Shown here: positions 11,691-21,985 of the stretch, piece by piece
Layout: every line of letters starts with the position of its first letter
Numbering within the stretch: position 1 is the stretch's first letter
Assembly: GCA_008360955.1 (NCBI GenBank)
Contig: LUCM01006538.1
Location: 62,139-126,138, forward strand
Source of the DNA: Fasciolopsis buskii
Lineage: Eukaryota > Platyhelminthes > Trematoda > Plagiorchiida > Fasciolidae
Length of the DNA: 64,000 bases
Reading direction: 5' to 3'
Translations under genes and position numbers: made by a program
Notes under the pieces: generated by a model
Databases searched by the model: none
What the model was told of the DNA's origin: nothing
Seen by the model: the letters and a program-made list of their open reading frames with translations, nothing else

Positions 11691-12898
11691 ACCAGAATTT
11701 TCACAGCGGTGAATGAGAATCCCGCTAGTCGACGGTAAACATCAAACAAACCTATTGTTCAACTGATCATTTGGCACGAGAAGCCGGTTGGTAGAGTATT
11801 CAAAAAAATAACCACCAGAGCAGACGTGTAATCATGTTCTCGAAGCGATCACCAAATTATACTCAATGTGAATGATTTTCAATCGTCCTTATAATGAACA
11901 ATTTTGGGAAGTACTTGAAGACTAGTCGGGATTCGTTCCGTGCGCCCGAGGCTGGCTGCTCGTGAACGACAATTAATTCATCGTTTTAAACTACTGGAAT
12001 TCGTAGCACAGTCAGTGTGCAGATAATTTAAACAACAACCAATACACAATCATAGTTATGACCATGATGTCGAGGATGTACATGAAAATACCTCATTCCC
12101 AAAGTGTCAATCAACATTCAGTCGATTCGGGAAGAAGTACTTTGCTGATATTAACCAGCGGTAGATTGAAATATTTCACATAGCAACACAGTCATGATGC
12201 ATGTCCATGGACCAATCATGTCCTCAAATGAATATTAGCACACTGTTTCCGCTTCAGAGCAGCTCAGTGACCAATCGGCCGCTGACACTTTCCTGTCCAG
12301 TTCATCCAGTCGCATTCGTTCATTAAGCTGGATAGTCAATACCAATGGCATATGTTTCTATTGTGTGCTAATAGAAGCTTTAAATTTCTAATTTAATTTA
12401 AATAGAACTGCCGGAATTTTTGTGGTTATTTTTTATTAGGAATTGGGCAATCGAAGAGTAACTGATCGCGGTCCATCCTGAGGTTTGGACGCCGATATAG
12501 CAGTTGTGAAATGTTTGGGACAAAATGAAATCAACGGGGAAGAGTTTCATTCACTATCTCCATCACTTTTCAACTTTAAAGGACAGACTTTGCTTAAAAA
12601 TCCTACTCCATCAAAAGTTGTGATTGAAAAACTATCAGCCACTCTAAATTCATCCTTTTTTCTAACAAAATCAAGTAAATCTGTGCTCCAAACCAGGTTC
12701 CAAGTTTCATGGTAACTGTAAATGGCGGGAATGCTAGGCAAATAACTTCTCTGAATTTTCAGCCTTCGCAGTGATGCTATGCTCATCAGAGAAAAAGTTG
12801 GTTGCATATTACCACATCATCAGAAAGTTCCCCAAACTTGATCTGAAACTTATTGATCCGACTCACTTTTCACTTTCTCTTTTTACTATTTTATTCAG

Positions 12899-13599
12899 GT
12901 AGCTATGCCGGTGAATACAAAAACGGCATCCGTGAAGGACTCGGTGTACGAACTTCGATCCCTTACGGTGAAGTGATCAATTTTTTCCCCGAGGAGGCTG
13001 CATTGGCTGCCGAACTGCTTCTGCAAGCAAAACGCGAGGCGGCTCAGCGGGCGGCGGAACTCAGTCGTGATGTCCGTCGTCGAAGCAGTGTTATAAGTCA
13101 GCGGTCCGGAGATGTTGCGGAGATCGAAAATGCGGATGATGAGAATCCGGGAACCGACGAAGACGAACCCTACTTTGGTCGGAAAACTGGTAACTCATCC
13201 ACAAATGGTGCTAAATCGACTCCAACTTCTGTACCGTTCGGGACCGCAGATACAAGCGGGAGTCCAACACCGGCGCCAACCGGTGGTCTGAGGGATCTGC
13301 GCATGTCCAGCAAATTCAAGTGTGGTTTTGTCTTGTCCTCTCAACGCAGTGAACTTGTGCTTCGGAGACAGAACAAACTGGGTTTAAATGCCCCGAATCT
13401 CGGAACCCCCGGAAGGAAGTCACGTGAGGCCAGCAACAAATCCGGTCATACACGGGCGAGATCTTTGACCAATTTGTTCGGGCGAAGTAGCAGCCGCGAG
13501 TCTATTCATCGGATGAAAAGACAGGGCAGCGCAAATGAACGCACGAACTATTCAACCTATAAACCCATCCAGTCAGAGTCTGTGTTCACTCTAGATCAG
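12899..13599 (+). CDS. JPH: Junctophilin, first exon in window: last N-terminal MORN motif and joining region
   Basis: Junctophilins tether the plasma membrane to the endoplasmic or sarcoplasmic reticulum: N-terminal MORN motifs bind the plasma membrane and a C-terminal helix spans the ER membrane. This exon encodes residues 1-234. The first glycine is split with an exon outside the window. SYAGEYKNGIREGLGV is a MORN motif, and RTSIPYG matches the RQSVPYG that follows the sixth MORN motif in animal junctophilins. The rest is the joining region: an Ala/Glu/Arg helix (EAALAAELLLQAKREAA), an acidic stretch, and a Ser-rich basic tail with GFVLSSQR, resembling the GGFVL segment of vertebrate proteins. 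The acceptor is TTATTCAG before 12899. The donor is CAG/GTAAACC at 13600, phase 0. The open frame continues upstream only into intron. Identification is strong, but the full joining region is longer and more divergent than in vertebrates. Confidence 0.9.
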
Positions 13600-14879
13600 G
13601 TAAACCAGTGCAAACTGACCATTGTTGGTGCATGCTGTCTGCTCATCAGGTTTGATTTTGCCGAACAATTGAACTAGTCATGTTTTCTGCATTTCAGCTG
13701 ATTGTGCTAATATGAAACTGGGATGGCCAATAATACTAGAGATATTCAATAATTTATTTTTTTTGCGATTGCCGAAAGCCATCGGAAAAATAACAAATCG
13801 TTCTAGTTTCGAATGTTTATATACCGAGTTATTTTCAAAGAACACCTATGGATTTCGAACCGTGAACTTCGGGTGGGCGTCATGGGTTTCAAAACAGGTT
13901 TTTCTGACCAAATTTCGGTTGATAACATTTGGATTAAATATCCAATAACTGTTGGGAGACTTCCCAACAGAAGCAACAATCTTGCGCTAGTTTTTCACTC
14001 ATCAAAGTATAGCCTGAAATGTACACTTTGAAATGTTAACACTGCCAGTAGGTCAAGTTGGATTGCCTTTCTCCAGCTGTACACTCCCTAAGAAACACGT
14101 TAGCACAGGTAAAGAACGGGGGGTGTAGAATTTTTGGAATCGACAGACTCTTTGTAGACCACGTGATCTTGAACTGAGCGGCATTCACGGTTCGTACAAA
14201 GGCGGAACTTAAACATTCCTCCAGCATTTGAATGACTTTATTACCCACAAGTGGGCATCAGACCGTGACCTCCATTAACGTGGGATTCGTGTAATATTCG
14301 ATTTCACGATATTTGTCCTAATGTTTCTGTCTGTATGTAGTGTGGCCTCATATCTGCTCTTCTTCAGCGCTGTTCGGATCAGGGTGAGAGTCTCACGGAC
14401 TGCATCATCCGCACATTTCCCATCCCGTTTGGTTGTAAAGGATACCAACTAAACTATGATTATCGGATATGAGCACATAGGTCCCAGAGTGCAAATATTA
14501 TTAGTGACAGACTTGGAGATTGACCAACCGGGTGTTTGCGTTAGTCTAATAACAAGAGTCTCATTTGGCCTAAGTAAGCAAGTGTGTTCGTACACACTTG
14601 ACTACAGTGTAATCGTCAGCAATAAACAAATTTCTTGAACAAGACCGGATGGCCAGCATGCAGTCGTCTTACTGAACCTCTTTGATACTCAACTGGGAAC
14701 CGGATAGAATGCGACCCCATTCAGTGGATACCGATCCTTAGTCATTCCAATGAGATGGAAAAACCAGCAGCATTCGGGACAGGTAGAAGTTCGCCGATCT
14801 AGTGGAGTCGACCGCAAAACTAATAGACTCCAGGAAAATCGCTGCATTATATTTCACTTCGAATCCTGATCGAGAATTC

Positions 14880-14955
14880 AAGAGCTGTGTCCACGGTTCT
14901 CATAATCGCTATATTCGCCCTGTGAGCGGAAAGTCGACGGTTCGATTCTGGTTGG
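14880..14955 (+). repeat. tRNA-like SINE fragment
   Basis: A strong B box GGTTCGATTCTGG lies at 14939-14951. Upstream is a weakly A-box-like CTCATAATCGCTA. No complete cloverleaf forms by eye. It is most likely the promoter part of a decayed SINE. Confidence 0.35.
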
Positions 14956-15886
14956 TGGTTTTGTTTTTTGGATTTATTGTGCGTAAGTGGATTCCCTACT
15001 CTACATTTGAATCACATTACAAGGGTCCCGATGATGTATCGAAAAGATGATTCGATCTACGGGACTTTGTGAATATTTCGATACTGACCGCAAATTTGGT
15101 CATTACTTCAAGGCCGAAATATGGCACACGTGATTTCGTGCACCAGAGTGAATTGACAAACCAAAATATGTTGTGTGTGTGTGTGTGCCGTAAACGTAGT
15201 TCAGTCGTGTGATTTTATTTCATTTGTTCATTCGTATTGAAGCATTTGAAATGCAACTGCGTTTCGTTCCACTGGAAATCACTGTAGTCTTTGGGCAAAT
15301 TGTCTAGGAATCTCACTTGCATACGATACAAATCAACGCGTGCCTCGCAACACACAGGTTGCCTGAGCGAAATCGAGATCTAGTTGGTGAAAAAAGAAAG
15401 TGAACAATATTTCCCATCACGAATGGACATGTGCGACGAGTATGTTGCGCGATATTTGATGGTCAAAAACCCAAACACGAACAGATCTGGTGATGCACCG
15501 ATCAAAACAATCGATTTCTGTCGAACATAGTCGGATGAAATGAAATCCAGTTTTTCACCTGAACTCGCATATAATCAAAATGAAATGTTTGCCGAGGTTT
15601 GTCGCAAACAGTCCTCCCAGGTGTTCAAGACGAGAACACACACACACACATCAATATGGCAGACCTTTGTGAAGTTGCACAGAAATCCAGAGTGACCAAC
15701 ACTGGTTATCCTTTTGCATGGTTCTTAGTCAGATTTATCGATCTTTGTCGTTCGGATGTGATAGTGGGAGATAACGGACAGCAAAACCATCACCACCAGT
15801 AGCAGCAGGAACAACAACAACGATAACAACAATAACAAGTCACCCGAAAACCAATGTCCAGGTCTCTAACTGGTGTAGACACAAAC

Positions 15887-15915
15887 GTGTGTGCGTGTGC
15901 GTGTGTGTGTGTGTT
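15887..15915 (+). repeat. GT-rich microsatellite
   Basis: A short run of GT dinucleotides interrupted by GC steps. Shorter CA/TG runs occur at 15640-15650 and 15172-15188, and an imperfect AAC-rich tract at about 15800-15840. No function is visible. Confidence 0.85.
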
Positions 15916-16178
15916 TGTGGACGCAGATAGCTATTTAGTTAAACGAATGGGGAATCCATCGTTCAAGGCATCGATCAAAAGATGTTAACCAGACAGCCGA
16001 CTGGGGCAGGCATCGAAAGACAGATACAGCGTGCATAAATCAGTTGCATTTTATCGATCGATATGCCATCAATCCCCAAAGAAAATTAAGCTTTTGCAGC
16101 AGGATGAGATTTATGCATTGTGTAATTTGAGCGTTTATGTGTCTCATATATCGGAATATATTGATACACTGTATTTTC

Positions 16179-16358
16179 AAACAATTCATCATATAGCATC
16201 AGTGACTAACTCATCAACAAGAAAAATGGGAGTGCTGCGCAACTGTTTTACCCTTGTTGGGATTTTCCGCAGATGCACATCTAGTGCCCCCGGAACTGGG
16301 GTCTCGAACCTGTGAAGAACAATTTTGAGTAGTACTTCTTAGCCATTAGGCAACCCAA
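16179..16358 (-). repeat. tRNA-derived SINE, family beta, old copy
   Basis: The minus strand has an A-box-like TGCCTAATGGC (complement of 16343-16353) and B box GGTTCGAGACC (complement of 16310-16320). The body aligns with the family-beta copies (AACAAGGGTAAAACAGTTG, then a GCAGCACTCCCAT block and a tail ending near 16179), but with many substitutions. It ends about 20 bases before the RTE fragment begins. Confidence 0.65.
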
Positions 16359-16369
16359 TCAACCTTTCA

Positions 16370-16482
16370 TATATTTCGACTCAGTTCATCGCGAGGAGTG
16401 GTGTTCGTCAGGATTGCTTCCTGTCACCTTTTCTTTTCAACCTTGTCATTGAGGTGATAATGAAACTAGCCCCATCTATCAC
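16370..16482 (+). pseudogene. RTE-clade LINE, polymerase fragment 5' of the Penelope insertion
   Basis: The + strand reads GVRQDCFLSPFLFNLVIE, a clear version of the reverse-transcriptase motif GVRQGCPLSPFLFNFVID, followed by VIMKLAPS. The match stops at about 16482, where the Penelope-like element begins. The next expected residues of the same RTE polymerase (SIDICS, then the degenerate catalytic box) resume at about 19165, showing that one LINE was split by a later insertion. Confidence 0.75.
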
Positions 16483-16499
16483 GTGAGAATATTGGCCAC

Positions 16500-16562
16500 T
16501 GCCTACGCACTGATGATTTCACCTCGGGTGATAGTGAAACATTTGCGATCTAAGCGTCAAGC
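16500..16562 (+). ncRNA. Hammerhead-ribozyme-like core, 5' terminal repeat of the Penelope element
   Basis: The conserved parts occur in the right order: CTGATGA (16510-16516), a short hairpin TCACC-TCG-GGTGA in the position of stem II, GAAAC (16536-16540), a diverged stem III, then GTC (16556-16558) in the position of the cleavage triplet. Penelope-like elements are known to carry hammerhead motifs in their terminal repeats. I could not find good stem I pairing, so this is a motif resemblance and probably not an active ribozyme. Confidence 0.45.
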
Positions 16563-19035
16563 CCAGAGCTCACAAAATCCTGAAAACTCCCACCAATACG
16601 TAAAATCCGTGGCCCTATCTAAGGGCCTGTAGGTCTTGGAACTGCTTGCCGGAGGAGAACTGTTTGCCTGTCGGCAAGCTTCTACCCGCGAACAAACGTT
16701 CATTCTTCAATGCCTAGGAAGAAACAGCTTAGCTTCGAGTGTAAATCATAGGCCACCTATGAAACATCCAGAGGCATGGACGATAGCAAGACAGCATGGC
16801 AGATGTATGATAGGTATCCTGATCACGGATGTCCCCCAATCGAATGAATAAGTATGAGATGATAGAAGAAAAACATTTATTCGAAGAAATGGTGGAGAGC
16901 CTACCTGTGATATAACTGAAAGACGCTATCAGAAAACGGATTAATAACTGCCAGAATAAGGGAAAGTTAAAGTCGGATATGAACCTGCAAAACCTCACAA
17001 ATAGTAGCGATGAAACTAGGTATAAGGCGTGGATCAAAAACTTGTCTTCTCGAACCCGTTCGACAGAGGAGATGAACGTTCTCCAAAAAGGACTGAATTA
17101 CCATCTGGGTAGGGTAATATCGAAAGAATACCTGGCCGAACTTGAACACTGGGTTTCCAGAGGAGATCTGATCTGAGTTAGGACAATTCATAGTTCTGGA
17201 AAAGCGTCATATTCAACAATCGGACTATCTATCTGATGTGCAGTACGCTGAAGTGGGCACACTCAAGAAGGACGACAATATCATTATACTGTCGGTTGAT
17301 AAAGGAAGAGCGATGGTTGTTATGGGCAAAACCGGCTATATTCTAAAACGACACTGTTAAACGACACTACCATTTACCGTTTGCTGGTACGGGCCCAATA
17401 ACAAAACTGGGAAACCAAGATCAACAAAACTCCAGGGAAACTGCGGAATATGCAAAGGATAACCAAAAAAGGAACGATGAAGGATGAGAGCTGATGCTTC
17501 CAGCGGTGCCCTTTCATGAGCTCCGACATGCAATTTGTCCAAAGAACAATGGACAGGTCTGAAATCCCTAGCTGGAAAATCGAACCACTCTATGGATAAT
17601 GCGCAACAATTTTCGGACAAACCTAAGTACGACAAGGTCAGAGAGGACAAAGGTTATGCTCTCCTTTTGCATCACGGCTCTACTTAATTCAATCGACTTG
17701 AAACTGGTAAAGAAAATACTAGAAGAACTTTTCCGCAACACCACCCTGGCAATCCACTGGGAACGCCAATAATTCGTGAACTGACGTGTCTATATTTATG
17801 CACATACTTCAAATTCGACAAGAACATTTGTGAACAACTTAAAGGAACGCCTATGGAATCACCGATGTCCAAATTTCTTGCGGAAGCCGTAATTCAAGCC
17901 CTGAAAATATTGCACTGATCGAAATGCAACGAAAGATTTGGATCCAGACATTTTTATTATCCTTACCAGCGCTCCGATATCGAGAAAGTACAGACGATAA
18001 TCAACAGCATTTTCTACGAGATACAGTTCACCGCGTAGTGGGAAAATGAAAAGAAACCTCTTTTATGGACGTACCGGTAAGAAGAACCGCCAACGAAACT
18101 ATGGAGACGTCAACGTGTCCTAAACCTGCGCATACGGACCAGAGACTAAGTTCCCAAAACAACCTCCCAAAAAGTTACTAGGCGCAAACATTGTTCAATA
18201 GAGTAAAAACATTGCAGCACAACGGAATTGAAAAATATAGTAGAACAAAAACTATCTTTTCAATATGTTTCAACAAAATGATTGCCCATGGAACTTTGTA
18301 AGAACCTTAAACAGGGGGTAAAAAAGAGTCAAAAGGAAGAACAAAATCCAACAAGAAAATAGAGATCACCTACATCAAAAATCCATCTGGAATAATTGCG
18401 AGAGTGCTCGAGTTTTAGGGGATCAAAATGGGGTACAAACCCGTGAAAACTGTGGGAAGACTCATTTCGAACCTTTAATGAAAAATCAAAATGGTTGACG
18501 AAAGAAATGTTACCTGCAACGTCATATGTGTGGACTAGGGTGAATGCCACATCGGTCGAACTGGGAGAAAGCTTGCTACATGAATGGATGAAAATAAATT
18601 TGCCACAAGAGGACACTACCCTCTTTCACTTATATCCATTCACGAGAATCAGAACGGGCATTAGTTCGATCTGGACACGGTCTACATTGTGGGCCAAGCA
18701 AATAAAAGACATTCAAACCAGCTTCTGGAAGCTTGGGACTAGTCTACAAATTCCATCAGCAGGCGTATTAAACTGGACCAAATAAAATCTAAAAAGCGAA
18801 ACTTAAATGGAATGGTTGTTGTCAAATCTTTGGAGTCTGAAGCAAGCGGAATCATTTCAAGCTAACAATATCTGCCACTAATTCCAGTTGAAAGGTGCCT
18901 CAAAACCACATTACTAAAAGTAGTAACAGACAATTCAAGGTCAGTGCCATAAGAACCTGCAAAGTGGGCTCGCTCTGGGTCAAGGTCAAACCTACAGCAG
19001 CAGTACTATGAATACAAATGTTCAGAGAGGTCACT

Positions 19036-19097
19036 GTTTATACACTGACCATGCCACCTCGGCTGGTGATGAAACGTTTGCGATCTAAACGTCAAGC
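19036..19097 (+). ncRNA. Hammerhead-ribozyme-like core, 3' terminal repeat of the Penelope element
   Basis: Homologous to the 5' motif. Here the first conserved box reads CTGACCA (19045-19051) instead of CTGATGA, which would be disabling. Stem II (CACC...GGTG), GAAAC (19071-19075) and a clean stem III (GTTT-loop-AAAC) followed by GTC (19091-19093) are kept. The two copies are complementary in what they preserve, which supports a common ancestor with a full core. Confidence 0.4.
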
Positions 19098-19164
19098 CCA
19101 GAGCTCACAAAACCCTGAAAACTTCGAACCTGAGCTACACCAATGTTCAAAACCACTAGAAGTA

Positions 19165-19985
19165 GTAGTATTGATATTTGCTCAGACAGGAACATTTCTG
19201 AATCAGAATTTGAGAACACGGTTGTGCTTTTATGTGAGGACCCAAGCAAAGTGTAGGGTTTCCTTGGCCATTCAGTCGATAGCTTAGACGTGTTTGAGGT
19301 GCGTTAGACTCCTTCGAAGTGTAAAATGTTTTTACAGTACTTAATTGAATCGAGGCTGAACTCCTTCTTGGGGGAAAACAACTGGGTGAGATTGTTAGAT
19401 TTAATTCCCTAGGTAGTTATTTCCCATCTGGCGGTCGTATATGAGATGAGATGTCTTCGCGCATGCAGAAAGCTGAATCGGCATTCACCAAGATGAAACA
19501 TCCGTGGCTTCGACGTGACACCTGGTTATTGATCAAAGCCGATTTTACACAGCAGCAGCAAGGTCAGTCTTGCTGTGCGACCCAGAAGCCTAACTGCTGA
19601 AAGCAGAAGATGCGCGAAGTCTTTCGATGTTTGAGCTCGGATTTCTTCATAGAATATGGGAGAATATGGCAAAAGAATTCGCTGAGTAACTCGAAGGTTA
19701 GGCGTAAGGTACTGTGTCCTAGGGTCATGATGGTTGGGACGTTTTACGCATTCCCACTGAACGACTATCATGTTGTACGCTGGTCACTGATATCGTTTGG
19801 GATATGTTTGAAGGTGGTCAGTCAGTGGCAGGGCAGAAAGGTATCCAAGGTTTAATTAGTGGACTGGCTCATGTAGGTGCAGTTAGACTGCCCGATTGGG
19901 ATCCACATGACCTCGAAGCGATGATTCAAGACAGCGGATGATGTGGCTCGATGTAGTAGTCAGTGGCGTTGTTGCATTCCGTACA
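19165..19985 (+). pseudogene. RTE-clade LINE, 3' part resuming after the Penelope insertion
   Basis: The + strand continues the RTE polymerase interrupted at 16482: SIDICS, ENTVVLLCEDPSK (a mutated YADD box followed by its usual context), DSLDVFEV and TPSKCKMFLQ, then RMQKAESAFTKMKHPW, LLKAEDARSLSMFE and a C-terminal RLPDWDPHD plus QWRCCIP-like ending near 19980. Several in-frame stops and at least one frame change are present. The 5' portion of this LINE (endonuclease) is missing, so it was 5'-truncated before it was split. Confidence 0.8.
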
Positions 19986-20866
19986 GTTGTTCCGTTGATT
20001 ATCTTGCAGTCAGTTCTTTGAGTAGATGATACCGTGGGGTACCAAGCTCGAGCGGGCCACTTTGGTGCGAGGTTTAGGGTTGTAGAATCTTAGTTGATCT
20101 GTATGACTCGGCCAAATGCCAGAAGCCTTGCATTTGCATTCCGTATCTTTGGAATAGCCTGGACTGAAAATAACCGATACTCTTTGGAAAAAATAGATGT
20201 TTGCTAATTTTAATTTCCCGAAGGAATACTTTGGAATGTGCCTGAACGTCATGTCAGAAAGTGTCCTGTCCTCCTGTGTATGTGTGTTGCGATGTGAGGA
20301 TCCATAAGAGTATTAATGACAAAACTGGAATCTCACTTGTTGCACGACAAGGCTGTCTTATTGGTCTAGCTCAGTCGGGAGCCGGAACTGTAATCGAAAC
20401 GGGATTAAAGTTATAGTCACCGTTAAAATGAAAACATTTTCATCCATACATCAGCACAAATGCCTTTTTGCTATGCGACTGCCTGCAGTATTCCTTTAAA
20501 TTTTGTAGGCAGCCTTCAAACGAAGGAGTTTTCATCCGTCTCTAATATGTTGTATACATGTGATATTGATCATCGTGCCACGTGTCCTGGTGATCTCACA
20601 GTGACCCTTCTCTCTCTCTCTCAGGCATACACATAGAGACAGATAAAGAATAGTTGCAACCATAAACCTTTGTTTTGCTCTGCTATCCTAAACCACATAC
20701 GATTTTAAGCATTGATATGAATACAAAAACTGAAAACAGACTTTTTCACCGCGCTCTTTTCTTCTGTGGAACAGCTAAAATGATTCTGTACACTTTTCGG
20801 GTGGCGCGATAACCCGGGAATTTTGATCAAAAGAAAATCCCCGGGCCAATTAGCGTTCAAAAGTCT

Positions 20867-21148
20867 TCATGAAATAATTCACCATGTGCTATCACTGCGC
20901 AAATCACCATGAAGAAACCATGGGAGCATTGTACAGCTATTCCATCCTTGTTAGCAATCATCAGCAGTGCATATGGACCGTTCCCGAACTGGGACGCGAA
21001 CCCGGGATGATCGATTCTGAGTCGAATGTATTAGCCATTATGCTACCGGACAGGTTCTGAACGGTTTGTTGAATTTCCCCACAGTAATCGACCCCTACTG
21101 CCTAAGTACGACTATGGCTATGACTTTAGATTTGACCTACAGAGGTTG
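20867..21148 (-). repeat. tRNA-derived SINE, family beta, copy with shared flank
   Basis: Closely matches 11216-11555: TTCATGAAATAATTCACCAT at the start, GGACGCGAACCCGGG (B-box complement) near 20991-21005, and ATTAGCCATTATGCTACCGG (A-box complement) near 21030-21049. The shared flank follows (CAGGTTCTGAACGGTTTGTT, CGACCCCTACTG, CCTAAGTACG). Relative to the 11-kb copy it has a deletion in the flank. GTTAGTAGTAGGAGA follows at about 21162-21175. Confidence 0.75.
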
Positions 21149-21641
21149 ACTAGTTGGTAGATGTTAGTAGTAGGAGATGAAAAATCCAATTGAATTTTTT
21201 CCGTCATCCATAAAACCTGAGTGCTAGTGACAGCAATAAATTCCACACCTGGCTTTGGATTTGGTTCAGCTAAGTTGTTCGTCTGAATGGGAAGTTACCA
21301 GTGTGGTTAGCTTCATCAATCAGGTTAACCAGTCGATTGGTATATCGTGCAAGTTGTTGAAGGCCATTCCAGATGGCCCAGTGATGTTCGGCTTACAATC
21401 ATTCCTTCGGAAATTTTGGCCCCGCTCAGGTATTTCCCAGGGATTCTAACTGATATTTACTGTTGATTATCAGTTCAGAGATGGGCGTTAATCCTCCATG
21501 TTGAATCATTTCTGACCTGTCACAAATTTCCGGTAAATTATTGAAGGCTCAGTTAATTTCGCTATATATCCCTTCACCTACCCATCGGTTGTACACATCC
21601 ACCCACCCACCCACCCACGCGCCCGCACATACTCGTTACAG

Positions 21642-21985
21642 GATGACGCGATTGATCCCGAGACGGTAGAAACGTTTGCTGGTCAGTGGGAATCAGATAC
21701 AAGACACGGATATGGCGTGTGCGAACGTTCGGATGGCGTAACCTATGAGGGTCAATGGTTCAAGAATCAGCGTCACGGTTTCGGTCAGACCAGGTTCCAG
21801 GATGGAACATGCGAACAAGGCCGATATCAGTACGGGAAGTTGGTATTCCTATCCTGGTCCAAAGGGACAAAACCACACATGTTACTGTACAACTATCATA
21901 TTATGCGTGAAGTAGCTGCTTCCGTGAAACGGGCTCGAGTGATTGCCGAACAGGCTCGAATGCGCGCGACAGAAGCACGGGAAAA
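21642..21985 (+). CDS. JPH: Junctophilin exon: last two MORN motifs and start of the helical region
   Basis: Encodes residues 235-348 and two bases of Asn349. FAGQWESDTRHGYGV (246-260) and YEGQWFKNQRHGFG (269-282) are the two MORN motifs that lie after the joining region in junctophilins and complete the plasma-membrane-binding module. EQGRYQYGKLV then ends the MORN domain. From about residue 315 the sequence turns into a charged helix (EVAASVKRARVIAEQARMRA), matching the family's ER-facing alpha-helical stretch of repeated Ala, Arg and Glu. The acceptor is ACAG at 21638-21641 and the donor is GAAAA/GTAAGTG at 21986. Phase agrees on both sides. This is the most easily recognised part of the gene. 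Confidence 0.95.

Larger units (their letters stand above)
1..12898 (+). other. Probable upstream intron of junctophilin (partial), repeat-rich
   Basis: The first recognisable exon begins at 12899 directly after a pyrimidine-rich tract and CAG, and it starts inside a glycine codon, so coding sequence must lie further 5'. I searched this stretch for MORN-like reading (Tyr-x-Gly-x-Trp followed by Gly-x-Gly) on the + strand and found none. I therefore infer that it is intronic and that the first exons lie before position 1. It holds the SINEs, the foldback repeat and the RTE fragment listed separately. I recognise nothing in 1-1929, 2301-6945, 7506-8327, 9491-10384 and 11691-12898, apart from a small AGGCT tandem run near 2626-2643 and a GC-richer block near 4930-5400. 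Confidence 0.6.
16483..19164 (+). mobile_element. Penelope-like retroelement (GIY-YIG type), degenerate, near full length
   Basis: The element is bounded by two direct repeats (about 16484-16600 and 19036-19150) that resemble the terminal repeats of Penelope-like elements and share GATCTAAxCGTCAAGCCCAG. Between them the + strand reads, through many stops and frame changes: an N-terminal/linker region with STEEMNVLQKGLNY and RVISKEYLAELE (about 17035-17160); IILSVDKGRAMVVM (about 17285-17330), the first polymerase motif; GTPMESPMSKFLAEAVIQ (about 17845-17900), the GTPMGSPISG motif; and IINSIFYEIQFT. A GIY-YIG endonuclease segment follows (CHIGRTGRKLAT, about 18540-18575), then DLDTVYIVGQANKRHSNQLL and NSISRRIKLDQI near the C-terminus. 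The catalytic YVDD box is lost in a damaged stretch near 17940. This copy cannot encode a working enzyme. Confidence 0.85.
13600..21641 (+). other. Junctophilin intron A (8.0 kb), with nested retroelements
   Basis: The intron is bounded by GTAAACC and a C-rich tract ending in ACAG. It contains a possible tRNA-like fragment (14880-14955), simple repeats near 15172-15188 and 15887-15915, a SINE (16179-16358), an RTE LINE interrupted by a Penelope-like element (about 16370-19985), and another SINE (20867-21148). I recognise nothing in 13600-14870, 14960-15880 apart from short CA/TG runs, 19990-20860 and 21150-21590. The CCCA run at about 21598-21619 forms part of the pyrimidine tract before the next exon. 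Confidence 0.8.

Noticed and set aside
12853..12898. Extension of the first junctophilin exon upstream to position 12853
   Set aside because: The extension encodes a Phe/Leu-rich string from the pyrimidine tract before the acceptor; the family match begins exactly at 12899.
1..12898. Missing 5' junctophilin exons inside the window
   Set aside because: No stretch reads as MORN motifs with plausible splice sites, so they are inferred to lie upstream of position 1.
20345..20400. tRNA gene suggested by TAGCTCAGTCGG near 20367-20378
   Set aside because: A perfect A-box-like word, but no B box or acceptor pairing follows; at most a SINE remnant.
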